Origin: Shewanella surugensis
GTDB lineage: Bacteria; Pseudomonadota; Gammaproteobacteria; Enterobacterales; Shewanellaceae
Assembly (NCBI RefSeq): GCF_023284005.1
Contig: NZ_JAKIKS010000003.1
Location: forward strand, 52,629 to 116,628
Length of the DNA stretch: 64,000 nt
Direction of reading: 5' to 3'
Part shown: in pieces, positions 35,579-45,185 of the stretch
How positions within the stretch are numbered: the stretch's first letter is position 1
Layout: every line of letters starts with the position of its first letter
The notes under the pieces: model-generated
Databases searched by the model: none
What the model saw: the letters and a program-made list of their open reading frames with translations, nothing else
What the model was told of the DNA's origin: nothing
Translations under genes and position numbers: made by a program

Positions 35579-38500
35579 ATGAAGTCTACTACAGACAAGC
35601 AACATCAGGATATTGCTATCATTGGTATGTCAGCGCGATTACCTGGGGCATCAAACGTTAATGAGTTTTGGGCGAACTTAATCGATGGGGTGGAAAGTAT
35701 CAGCACCTTTTCTAAAGAAGAACTGCGAGAGTCAGGTATTGATGAGGCATTGATAGCGTCTCCAAGTTATGTGCCTCGTAGAGGGATCATTGGGGATGCT
35801 AAACATTTTGATGCGCAATTTTTTGACTTTACGCCAAGAGATGCAGAAACCTTAGATCCTCAACATCGTGTTTTTCTTGAGTGCTGTTGGCATGCGTTTG
35901 AGGATGCCGGTTATGTGCCCGAACAGTATCCTGGAAAAGTGGGCGTGTTTGGGGGAACGGGCACCGCATGGCATTTGAATGAAGTCAACTCTCATCCAGA
36001 TGTGCACCAATATGCAAGTGGTACATCGATTGTGACCAATAATGATAAAGATTATGTGACCACGCGTGTGTCATACAAACTGAATTTAAAAGGCCCGAGT
36101 GTTAATGTGCAGACCGCTTGCTCTACCGCTATGGTGGCAACGGTGCTGGGTATGCGTAGCCTTCAATGTGGTGATAGTGATTTGATTGTTGCGGGTGCCG
36201 TGTCTATTGATACGCCAGAAAGACGTGGCTATGAGTACATGCAAGGGGGAATGGAATCTGCTCAAGGTCGCTGTTATGCCTTTGACTCTAGAGCCGATGG
36301 TACGATTTTTAGCCGCGGCGCGGGGGTCTTAATTTTAAAACGCCTTGATGATGCGCTGCGTGATGGCGATCATATCTATTCTGTTATCAAAGGCGGGGCG
36401 ATTAATAATGATGGAAATTTAAAAGCAGGCTTTACCGCTCCCAGCATTGATGGGCAAATTGCGGTGGCGAAAAGCGCTATTGATGAGTCGGGTATTGATC
36501 CGAGTCAGATTAATTTTGTCGAAGCCCACGGTACGGCAACGGCCCTTGGGGATCCTATCGAGTTCTCTTCATTATCTCAAACCTTCCAAAGTTATACCGA
36601 TGATAAACAGTTTTGTTGGTTAGGCTCGGTTAAAAGCAATATTGGTCATACTGATGTGGCATCGGGCGCAGCAAGTTTAATTAAAGCATCGTTGTCATTA
36701 AAGCACCATAAATTGCCTGCTTCATTACATTATCAATCGCCTAACCCTAATATCGATTTTGAGCAGAGCCCTTTTAAAATGAATACTCAGCTGTCAGAAT
36801 TTAAAGATAGCGAACAGCCTCTCAGGGCTTTAGTGAACTCTTTCGGCGTGGGCGGCACCAATGCATGTTTGATTATTGAAGAAGCCCCAGAGCAAAGAAA
36901 GAGCGACAGTCCCACAAGCAATCTTGTTTTCCCTCTATCGGCAAAAAATAGAGATGCATTAGAGGCAATGAGAGGGAATTTAAAACATTACCTTGAAGCC
37001 CATCCTGAGGCCGATCTGGCCGACGTGGCCTATACACTCCAAGTGGGGCGTGAGCGCTTTCGTTATAATAGCTTTATAGTGGCGAATGAACGTGATGAGC
37101 TGCTACAAAAAATGGCTAAATCTCAAGTGATTAAATCGACTTTTAGAGATGATCCACAACTGGTTTTCATGTTTCCTGGTCAAGGTAACCAATACATCAA
37201 TATGGCCAAGCCGATTTATGAAAGCCATACGGCCTTTAAGCAAGCGTTCGATACCTGCTGTGAGATGTTAATCCCTATACTGGGACGCAATATTAAAGAC
37301 ATCATCTTTCAAGCGTCTGACAGTACTGAGCTTGACCGACTCAATGAGACACAATTTACGCAACCTGCACTCTTCATTGTGGAATATGCCATGGCAAAAC
37401 TATTGCAGTCATGGGGTATTGAGTCCACGGTGATGATAGGCCACAGTGTGGGTGAGTATGTGGTAGCGTGTTTATCGGGGGTATTCTCATTAGACGATGC
37501 GCTTAAAGCTGTTGCATTACGGGGTCAGCTTGTTCAAGCATTGCCGGCAGGTTCGATGTTGGCAGTATTGCTTAACGAAGAGGACGTCGCGCAGCATATT
37601 GATGGCACAAAGATTGAAATTGCCGCCATGAACTACCCTGGTTTATGCGTTTTGGCGGGTGGATTAGATGAGATTGCTCATTTACAAGATAAGCTTGAAG
37701 ATGAGGGTATTTTCTGTAAACACTTAGACACGTCTCACGCGTTCCACTCTTATATGATGGAGCCAGTGTTAACCGAATTCCGTCACGTTATTCAAAGTCT
37801 CACACTGAATGCCCCATATACTCCCTTTGTATCAACGGTAACAGGAGAATGGATCACCGATGAGTTAGCGACCGATCCTGAGTATTGGGTTCAACATGTG
37901 CGTCAACCGGTGAAATTTAGCCAAGCATTGATGACGTTAATGTCGCCTGAAACCAAACTGGCCTTTTTAGAAGTCGGGCCTGGGCGTTCGCTGGACTCGG
38001 CTGTTAAACAGCATATACCGGCGGGCGAGTCTTTTGTTATTCAATCTTCACTGCCTATCGCCAAAGAACAAGCTACGTCACTTGAACATTTATCGACCTC
38101 TTTAGCGAGCCTTTGGGCGAATGGTGTGACCATTCCATGGGCAAGACTGCACGAAGGTGAGGTGCGTAATCGGTTATCACTCCCCGGTTATCCATTCCAA
38201 CGCAAAGAATTTAACTTGCCTAAAGCGAAAACCACAGGTACGGGGGCAGAGCTTGGCACGTTGAAAGCCTTAAAGCAGAAAAAGGCCGATATAGGTGATT
38301 GGTTCTATATCCCGTCTTGGAAACGTGTGGGCCAGTCTTACCTCAATAAACATGTTAGCACAGAGGCTTCTTGCTGGCTTATCTTCACCGAAGAACATGC
38401 CCTGTGCGAGAGTATTAAAGCTGAGCTGCTTAAAAGAGAAGAGCCTGTTATTTGGGTGAGCAAAGGTGAGCGCTTCACACAAGTTGTAGACAAGAATACA

Positions 38501-41059
38501 TTCACGGTGTGCCCAAGCGAAAGTGATGATTATCGCGCTTTATTAAAAGCGGTGAAAGAAAAAGGCTTATCGCCTAATCGAGTGCTCCATCTTTGGAATG
38601 TTTCGGATATTGATCAAGCCGAAATATCGACAAAAAGTATTAAGCAGCAGCAAGTTGATGCATTTTATAGTCCGCTTTACTTACAACAAATGCTGATTGA
38701 AGCCAATTTGGTGGACAAGTTACAGTTGGTCTTAGTGTCAAATAATACCTTTAGTATTGCGGGTGAGCGGGTGTACTCGCCTGAAAATGCCTTGCTCATG
38801 GGCCCCGCTCGTGTGTTTTATCATGAGTATTCAGAAGCCCAATGTCATCAAGTGGATATTGATTTGTCGGGCGATGTTTCACCGATAAAGCTTGCTAAGC
38901 AGCTTATTTTCGAAGCGCTTGTTCCTACAGATGGGAATCTCATTGGCTATCGAGGCAAGCTGCGTTGGGAGGAAGAATATCAAGCGGTTTATCTCGATCA
39001 ACAATCAGAGGGCGTGCCGACATCCGTTCGTGAAAATGGCGTTTATTTGATCACTGGTGGGCTCGGAGGATTGGGTTTATTGATGGCAGATTATTTATCT
39101 GTGATGTCTAACGGTACGTTGTTACTCACTTATCGCTCAGATTTACCAGAAAAAAATCAATGGCAATCATGGTTACAAACTCATGCCATTGACGATCCCG
39201 TTAGTGTGAAGCTTGCCAGTATATTACGGTTAGAGCAAAGAGGAAATACGGTTCATTTAATTCAGGCTGATAGTTGTGATTTTGAGGCAATGCAGACGGC
39301 GTTAGCCCCCTTTAAACAGATCCATGGTGTGTTCCATACTGCGGGCATTGCTGGTGGCGGGATTATTCCGCTGAAACAAGATAAAGATTGTGCTCAAGTG
39401 CTCGATCCTAAAGTCACAGGTACCTTGATTTTAGATGAATTATTGGCTGAACATTCGCTTGATTTCTTCATGTTGTTCTCTTCTATTTCGGCCATTTTAG
39501 GGGATGAGGCGAGGATCGATTACTGCTCTGGCAATGCCTTCATGGATGCTTATGCCGCTTACCGCAATCAAAGAAAGGCGGGTCACACTACCTCTATCAA
39601 TTGGGGACAATGGGGCGATGTGGGCATGGCGGTTAATTGGAATAAACAAACCCAAGATATTACTAAAGGGCTGATGCCTAATTTTGTTGAAAAAGAAGGT
39701 CAGCTACTGACCCAGATCAATAAGCAACGTAGTGAGGAAGAGTATCGCGTTAATCTTGCGGTGAATCAAGATTGGGTGATAGACGATCATAAGCTTAAAG
39801 GTCAGCCAACGCTGGTGGGAACCACCATTTTGGCCATGCTCCATGAACTGGTTTCTCATTTTAAAAAAGAGGAGGTTTTGCAGGTAAGCAGTTTGATGTT
39901 GACTCAGCCAGTGGTGTATCAATCGGCTTGGCCAAAATCAATGAGCTTGTTTGTAAGCCAAAATGAGACGGGCTATAAGTACAGTTTGCGTAGCCGCGGC
40001 ATTTTAGATCTCGAGTGGCAAGAGCATGCTTTTGGGATCATTAACAGCGTATCCGAAGCCTTAACGATATCAAAAGATCCCCTGGTTGATATACAGCAGC
40101 GCTGCGAAAAAAAGGTTGAAAATGTTGCACTTGATAGTAGCTTAAGCATTGATGATGGAAAAAGCTTCTTATTTTTAAGTCGCCGTTGGGATAATCATTT
40201 AGCCATTAATGAAGGACGTGATGAATGGCTTATTCATAAATCGTTAGCCGAAGTGTTTCGTGAGGATCTACAGCGATATCCTTACCATCCTGCACTGATC
40301 GATTCGACAGCGATTGCTTGCATCAATCGAATCTCACAAGATAACTTTTTACCCATTAGCTATGGCAAGATAAGTTACTTTGCGCCATTGGAAGCCGATT
40401 GCTGGGCGCATGTACAGCTCAAACGACCTTTTAGCAGCCAAGATCCCAGCATCATGATGAATATTGTGTTCTATTCCTTAACGGGGGAAGTGTTACTCAT
40501 TCTTGAAAATTATACGCTTATCAAGGTGGATATGGATAACCCCGTTGCCACCGTCAGTGAAGCAATGATACAGCTTAAAGTGCCAGAGGTGGAACTTGCC
40601 GATAAAGATATTCTCTATCATGAAGGCGTGAGTGCGGTACAAAGATTGATGGAGAATATGGATTTTGAGCAAATTGTGGTGGCAACCAGTGATTTTGCTC
40701 AGCTGATCCGAGAGACTATTCCAGAAAGAACCACGACTGAGATAGAAACAGCAGAAAAAGCGGGCTCTGATGGTCATAGTCGACCCGAGCTATCGGTTGA
40801 CTACCTTGAACCTTCTAGCGACATTGAACGTGAGATTGTCAAAGTGTGGCAGTCAATCTTGGGGATTTCAGGCGTTGGTGTTAATGATAATTTCACCGAA
40901 CTGGGCGGAAATTCATTACTGGCCGTACAAGTGATCTCAGCGGTGTCTGAGTTATTTGAAATTGATGTGCGAGTGGATTTGTTCTATCAAGATCAAACGG
41001 TATTGGGTCTGGCTAATTTGGTTGTTTCAGAATTGGAAGTTCTGTTGGAACTCGATTAA
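35579..41059 (+). CDS. Type I PKS module: KS-AT-KR-DH-ACP
   Basis: A 1,826-residue polyketide synthase. KS spans residues ~10-435 with Cys181 (TACST), His317 (EAHGTATALGDP) and His357 (NIGH). AT spans ~525-850 with Ser623 (GHSVGEY) and an HAFHS motif at His723, the malonyl-CoA type. A long KR follows: structural half ~880-1150, TGGLGGLG near 1159-1166, catalytic Tyr1315 (DYCSGN). Then comes a DH-like double-hotdog with His1404 (HKLKGQPTLV) and Asp1575 (HPALIDS); the proline of the usual HxxxGxxxxP is Val. The ACP has Ser1779 in LGGNSLL. KR before DH is the reverse of the usual modular order. It adds one C2 unit to the acyl-peptide from the A-PCP protein. Confidence 0.93.
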   Translation: MKSTTDKQHQDIAIIGMSARLPGASNVNEFWANLIDGVESISTFSKEELRESGIDEALIASPSYVPRRGIIGDAKHFDAQFFDFTPRDAETLDPQHRVFLECCWHAFEDAGYVPEQYPGKVGVFGGTGTAWHLNEVNSHPDVHQYASGTSIVTNNDKDYVTTRVSYKLNLKGPSVNVQTACSTAMVATVLGMRSLQCGDSDLIVAGAVSIDTPERRGYEYMQGGMESAQGRCYAFDSRADGTIFSRGAGVLILKRLDDALRDGDHIYSVIKGGAINNDGNLKAGFTAPSIDGQIAVAKSAIDESGIDPSQINFVEAHGTATALGDPIEFSSLSQTFQSYTDDKQFCWLGSVKSNIGHTDVASGAASLIKASLSLKHHKLPASLHYQSPNPNIDFEQSPFKMNTQLSEFKDSEQPLRALVNSFGVGGTNACLIIEEAPEQRKSDSPTSNLVFPLSAKNRDALEAMRGNLKHYLEAHPEADLADVAYTLQVGRERFRYNSFIVANERDELLQKMAKSQVIKSTFRDDPQLVFMFPGQGNQYINMAKPIYESHTAFKQAFDTCCEMLIPILGRNIKDIIFQASDSTELDRLNETQFTQPALFIVEYAMAKLLQSWGIESTVMIGHSVGEYVVACLSGVFSLDDALKAVALRGQLVQALPAGSMLAVLLNEEDVAQHIDGTKIEIAAMNYPGLCVLAGGLDEIAHLQDKLEDEGIFCKHLDTSHAFHSYMMEPVLTEFRHVIQSLTLNAPYTPFVSTVTGEWITDELATDPEYWVQHVRQPVKFSQALMTLMSPETKLAFLEVGPGRSLDSAVKQHIPAGESFVIQSSLPIAKEQATSLEHLSTSLASLWANGVTIPWARLHEGEVRNRLSLPGYPFQRKEFNLPKAKTTGTGAELGTLKALKQKKADIGDWFYIPSWKRVGQSYLNKHVSTEASCWLIFTEEHALCESIKAELLKREEPVIWVSKGERFTQVVDKNTFTVCPSESDDYRALLKAVKEKGLSPNRVLHLWNVSDIDQAEISTKSIKQQQVDAFYSPLYLQQMLIEANLVDKLQLVLVSNNTFSIAGERVYSPENALLMGPARVFYHEYSEAQCHQVDIDLSGDVSPIKLAKQLIFEALVPTDGNLIGYRGKLRWEEEYQAVYLDQQSEGVPTSVRENGVYLITGGLGGLGLLMADYLSVMSNGTLLLTYRSDLPEKNQWQSWLQTHAIDDPVSVKLASILRLEQRGNTVHLIQADSCDFEAMQTALAPFKQIHGVFHTAGIAGGGIIPLKQDKDCAQVLDPKVTGTLILDELLAEHSLDFFMLFSSISAILGDEARIDYCSGNAFMDAYAAYRNQRKAGHTTSINWGQWGDVGMAVNWNKQTQDITKGLMPNFVEKEGQLLTQINKQRSEEEYRVNLAVNQDWVIDDHKLKGQPTLVGTTILAMLHELVSHFKKEEVLQVSSLMLTQPVVYQSAWPKSMSLFVSQNETGYKYSLRSRGILDLEWQEHAFGIINSVSEALTISKDPLVDIQQRCEKKVENVALDSSLSIDDGKSFLFLSRRWDNHLAINEGRDEWLIHKSLAEVFREDLQRYPYHPALIDSTAIACINRISQDNFLPISYGKISYFAPLEADCWAHVQLKRPFSSQDPSIMMNIVFYSLTGEVLLILENYTLIKVDMDNPVATVSEAMIQLKVPEVELADKDILYHEGVSAVQRLMENMDFEQIVVATSDFAQLIRETIPERTTTEIETAEKAGSDGHSRPELSVDYLEPSSDIEREIVKVWQSILGISGVGVNDNFTELGGNSLLAVQVISAVSELFEIDVRVDLFYQDQTVLGLANLVVSELEVLLELD

Positions 41060-41123
41060 GTCCAATGTCAGGCAAGGTCTTTTCCTTGTCTGACCATTCC
41101 GCTTCTTTTGTGAGGATCCCAAT

Positions 41124-44100
41124 ATGACGTCTACTATGAGCCAACTTAAATCGTTAAGCTTGTCTGAAATAAAAGCATTAGCGAAGAAGAGAAAGAGTCA
41201 TCAGCAAACAAACAAACAATATACGATTCAAAAACACCGTGTTGAGCAAGCGTATTATCCTTTGAGCTCGGCACAAAAAAGCATTTGGTTGCTGAATAAA
41301 AAGCAGGGTAATGGTCGCGCTTATAACAATCCTTATGCGATAATTTGTCAGGTGAATTCACCTTTTTTACCCGAATTGGCTTCAAGCGCCGTCGATCATA
41401 TTGTGCAGCAACACGCTATTTTTAGAACGGTTTTCACTGAAATTAACGGTGAGCCAGTGCAAAAACGGCAAACGGGTGAAACGCATCGTTTTGCCTATGA
41501 TGATTTCAGTCATGGTACTGATGTTGAAAAGCGTGCGTGGCTTGAGCAAGCCGCGTTGGAGGAAGGTTTAAGACCACTCGATTTGGCTCAAGGACCTTTG
41601 GTCTTTTTTCGCCTCATTAAAGTTGAACAAAATCGATGTGCCATATTGATGATGTTTCATCATATTATTTCCGATGGGTGGACGGTTAATTTATTTTTAA
41701 AAGCGTTTTTAGAGACTTATTATCAACTCAGTAAGGGGGCCACCCTTCAATTAACCGAGTGTTTGCAATTTTTCGATTATGCCTTATATGAACAAGTTTG
41801 GTTTAAATCGGAAGCATATCAGAAAGGACTCTCCTTTTGGTGCGATAAACTCGTCGATGTCGAAGGGCAATTATCGATTCCGACCAATAGATTGAGAGCG
41901 AAGAAGAATAAACATCAGGGCAGCATGTGTTCTCGCAAAATAGAGCCGCTGTTGTGGCAGCAGCTACAAGAGAGTTGTAAAGCGCTTCAAGTGACAGAGT
42001 TCCATCTGTTTGTGGCGGCCTATCAATTGTTATTGCACTTATACAGTGGTCAAGAAGAAGTGATCATCGGCGTCCCCTTTGCGAATCGAAATGTGCCAAA
42101 GAGTCAGCAAATCATGGGCGTGTTTATGAATACGCTGCCTTTGTGCGCCACAATGACAGCCGATTTAACGATAAAAGAGGTCATTGAACGAGCAAAAAAT
42201 GAAAGTAATCAGTCATTTTCTTACCAGAGCATTCCCTTTTCTCATATTGTAGAGACCTTGCCTCAAAGGCATTTTAGTCACGGTAATCCGATTTACCAAG
42301 CGATTTTGACCTATCAAATTTTTCCTTTTTACGATCCTGAAAAGATTCAATATGAACCGATAAAAGTCGATTACGGCGAGACGAAGCTCGATCTTAATTT
42401 ATGGGTTGAGGCCGAAGGGGACAGTTTATTACTGAGTATGTACTACAACTCAGTGCTGTTTGCTGCCGATCACATTGAGCAGATGATGAACGACCTGAGG
42501 CGGGTGTTAACCTGGGTAGTGCAATTCCCTAATACTAAGATTGGTGATTTATCATTGCTTAACCACTCGCAAGCGGATGCATTTCAAGAGATGACCGTCT
42601 CGGTTAAAGCAGATGCCAAAACAGTATGTCAGCAATTTGATGAACAAGTGGCTCAGCAGCCACAGGCACAAGCGTTAAGTTGTGAAGGGCGCAGCATGTC
42701 CTATCAGGCACTGGATCGACAGGCGATGGCATTGGCTTGTTGGCTTAAGCAGCAAGGAGTGGAAAGCGGTGATGTGGTGGCGCTGCAATTACCCAAGAAC
42801 GAACATTATGTTACGGCCATTCTCGGTATTTGGAAAGCCAATGCTTGTTATTTACCACTTGATGAGACATTGTCTGACAAGCAAATTGGGCCTTTGTTGA
42901 GTCAGACAAAAGCAGTACTATTAATCGGCGATATTCCCAGATTAGGCGCGCCGATTAAGTGTTTAAATTGGCATGATTGCCCAAAAGAAATCACTGGGTG
43001 TGAGAATTATTATTGGGGAGATAACCCCGAATTAGCCGCTTATATTTTATTCACATCTGGCAGCACAGGCACCCCCAAAGGTGTTGAAGTGACTCACAAT
43101 CAGCTAGCGCATTATTGTGACGCGATCAGGCCAACATTGGCACAAAAGGCCAATGCGCGATATGGCATGTTTTCCTCCTTTAATACCGATTTGGCTCATA
43201 CCATGATGTTTCCGGCATTAATGGCTGGGGGATGTCTTGAAATCATCTCTACCGCGTTGCTTAACGATCCCATTGCGCTGTGTGCTCACTTAAAATCGAA
43301 CCCGCTCGATTGCGCTAAAATGACTCCTTCACACTTGAGTGCTTTGCTGCAGCTTGAAAATGCAGCAGACATTCTACCGAGTCAGCTATTAGTATTGGGG
43401 GGAGAGGCATTAACCAAGCAACTTGTCGATAAGGTGCGAGATAAAGCGCCTCAATGTCGAATGCTAAATCACTATGGCCCAACTGAAACAACAATCGGTG
43501 TGGCCTGTTATGAAGTGCCTGCTGTCCTTCCTGATGAACTGGCGACAGTGCCTATTGGCCAATCGCTGAATGATAGTCAGCTGTTTGTATTGGATCCGCA
43601 ACTCAAAATACAGGCTGTCGGTATAGCGGGTGAAATTTATATTACCAGTCAGCATATGTCTAATGGCTATCTGGATCTGCCAGAGCTCACCTCGAAGGCC
43701 TTTATTATCCATCCATTACTGCCTGATTGTCGATTGTATCGCACGGGGGATCGGGGCATGAGGTTGGAAGGTGGAGCGATAGTCTTTATTGGACGGATGG
43801 ACAGACAAGTTAAAATTCGCGGCTTTCGTGTGGAGCTTGCTGAGATTGAGTGTCGACTGGCGGCCATTTGTGGGCAAACGGTGGCAGTACTTTATCGCGA
43901 GGGTGATTTGGACCATGTCCAGCGAGCGCAATTAGTCGCCTATATTCCCAGTGTCAATAAGTCTGAACAAGCGCAAATTAAGCAGCGTTTGGCTCATGAG
44001 CTGCCGAGTTTTATGAAACCGGATCACATCGAGTGGCTTGAGCGCTTACCGTTAAATCACAGTGGTAAAGTGAATTATCGTCAGCTGGCGCAGGTGAAAC

Positions 44101-45185
44101 TTCATACTCGAAAAGTGGTTAACTTGCCTCAAACGGAAATAGAGCATGCCTTGCATCAGATGTTTGCTGAGATCCTAAAAGAAGCGCTTATTGATACTAA
44201 GGTGAGCTTTTTTGAACTCGGAGGAAATTCACTCAATGCATTGAATTTAGTGATTAGCATTAATCGTAAGTTTGATAAAAATATTAATATTAATGACTTC
44301 TTTGAATATTCGAGTATTGTGCAATTGGCTCATTATCTTGAGCTGCAAACCTCTTCAACGGCAAAGACACTGATCTGTTTACAAAAAGGTGTGCCTGAGC
44401 AGCGTCCCACTTTATTGTTAGTGCATCCCGCGGGTGGCAATGTACTTTGTTATCAAAACCTCACAACAGAATTAGGGGGGGATATACCCGTATATGCTAT
44501 TCAAGTGACTGACTTTTCTCAGCTGGATGAAAGAGATATTCATATTGAGTCTCTTGCCAGTAAATACATTCATGCAGCAGGCTCTGTGATTAAGTCGCAA
44601 AACCTGATCTTGGGGGGCTGGTCTCTTGGCGCGACGATAGCCTTTGAGATGGCTCAGCAACTGCATGATCAAGAAGGGAGTTTACCTCGCTTGCTGATCC
44701 TCGATCAGAGTGCACCTCAAGTGCAAGTGGATAATTCAAGTCAAATGAATGATGCACAAAGGTTGGCCCATTTTGCGGGTAAAGTCAGTCAGTTTATGGG
44801 GCAAGATTTAAGGATCACACCGGCCCAGTTACTTAACCTTGATGAGAGGCAACGCACCGGGTTATTTCTCAGTGAGTTCAAACGAGCAGGCTTGGTACCT
44901 GATCGTTTAACATTGGATGATTTTGCTCAATTTATCAAAATACTACAGACTCATATTGAAGCCAGTGAAGGTTATTCTGGGGCGGTTTATGCGGGAGATA
45001 TCATCGTTGTGGAAGCCAAAGAAGTGCTGAAAGGGCGGATGAAACTTGATAGAGAAGGACTGGGATGGCAAGATTTTAGTACTCGACCCTTGTGTCACTT
45101 ATCCGTGGAGGGCGATCATTTATCAATGTTGAATGCACCTAACATCAACGGCTTGGCTAAAGGATTGTTACAGGTGTTGGTATGA
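41124..45185 (+). CDS. NRPS termination module: C-A-PCP-TE, predicted Asp-specific
   Basis: A 1,353-residue synthetase. A condensation domain (~45-470) carries HHIISDG (His179, His180, Asp184). The adenylation domain (~485-990) has FTSGSTGTPKG, HYGPTETT, YRTGDRG and NHSGKVNY, and its ten-residue code reads DLTKVGHIGK, which is the aspartate code of the Stachelhaus table as I remember it. The carrier domain has Ser1036 (LGGNSLN). A type I thioesterase (~1080-1350) has Ser1167 in GGWSLGA and a C-terminal His (GDHLSML) for release as acid, lactone or cyclic product. It accepts the polyketide-extended chain, adds Asp and releases it. Its stop overlaps the exporter start by four bases. Confidence 0.93.
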   Translation: MTSTMSQLKSLSLSEIKALAKKRKSHQQTNKQYTIQKHRVEQAYYPLSSAQKSIWLLNKKQGNGRAYNNPYAIICQVNSPFLPELASSAVDHIVQQHAIFRTVFTEINGEPVQKRQTGETHRFAYDDFSHGTDVEKRAWLEQAALEEGLRPLDLAQGPLVFFRLIKVEQNRCAILMMFHHIISDGWTVNLFLKAFLETYYQLSKGATLQLTECLQFFDYALYEQVWFKSEAYQKGLSFWCDKLVDVEGQLSIPTNRLRAKKNKHQGSMCSRKIEPLLWQQLQESCKALQVTEFHLFVAAYQLLLHLYSGQEEVIIGVPFANRNVPKSQQIMGVFMNTLPLCATMTADLTIKEVIERAKNESNQSFSYQSIPFSHIVETLPQRHFSHGNPIYQAILTYQIFPFYDPEKIQYEPIKVDYGETKLDLNLWVEAEGDSLLLSMYYNSVLFAADHIEQMMNDLRRVLTWVVQFPNTKIGDLSLLNHSQADAFQEMTVSVKADAKTVCQQFDEQVAQQPQAQALSCEGRSMSYQALDRQAMALACWLKQQGVESGDVVALQLPKNEHYVTAILGIWKANACYLPLDETLSDKQIGPLLSQTKAVLLIGDIPRLGAPIKCLNWHDCPKEITGCENYYWGDNPELAAYILFTSGSTGTPKGVEVTHNQLAHYCDAIRPTLAQKANARYGMFSSFNTDLAHTMMFPALMAGGCLEIISTALLNDPIALCAHLKSNPLDCAKMTPSHLSALLQLENAADILPSQLLVLGGEALTKQLVDKVRDKAPQCRMLNHYGPTETTIGVACYEVPAVLPDELATVPIGQSLNDSQLFVLDPQLKIQAVGIAGEIYITSQHMSNGYLDLPELTSKAFIIHPLLPDCRLYRTGDRGMRLEGGAIVFIGRMDRQVKIRGFRVELAEIECRLAAICGQTVAVLYREGDLDHVQRAQLVAYIPSVNKSEQAQIKQRLAHELPSFMKPDHIEWLERLPLNHSGKVNYRQLAQVKLHTRKVVNLPQTEIEHALHQMFAEILKEALIDTKVSFFELGGNSLNALNLVISINRKFDKNININDFFEYSSIVQLAHYLELQTSSTAKTLICLQKGVPEQRPTLLLVHPAGGNVLCYQNLTTELGGDIPVYAIQVTDFSQLDERDIHIESLASKYIHAAGSVIKSQNLILGGWSLGATIAFEMAQQLHDQEGSLPRLLILDQSAPQVQVDNSSQMNDAQRLAHFAGKVSQFMGQDLRITPAQLLNLDERQRTGLFLSEFKRAGLVPDRLTLDDFAQFIKILQTHIEASEGYSGAVYAGDIIVVEAKEVLKGRMKLDREGLGWQDFSTRPLCHLSVEGDHLSMLNAPNINGLAKGLLQVLV

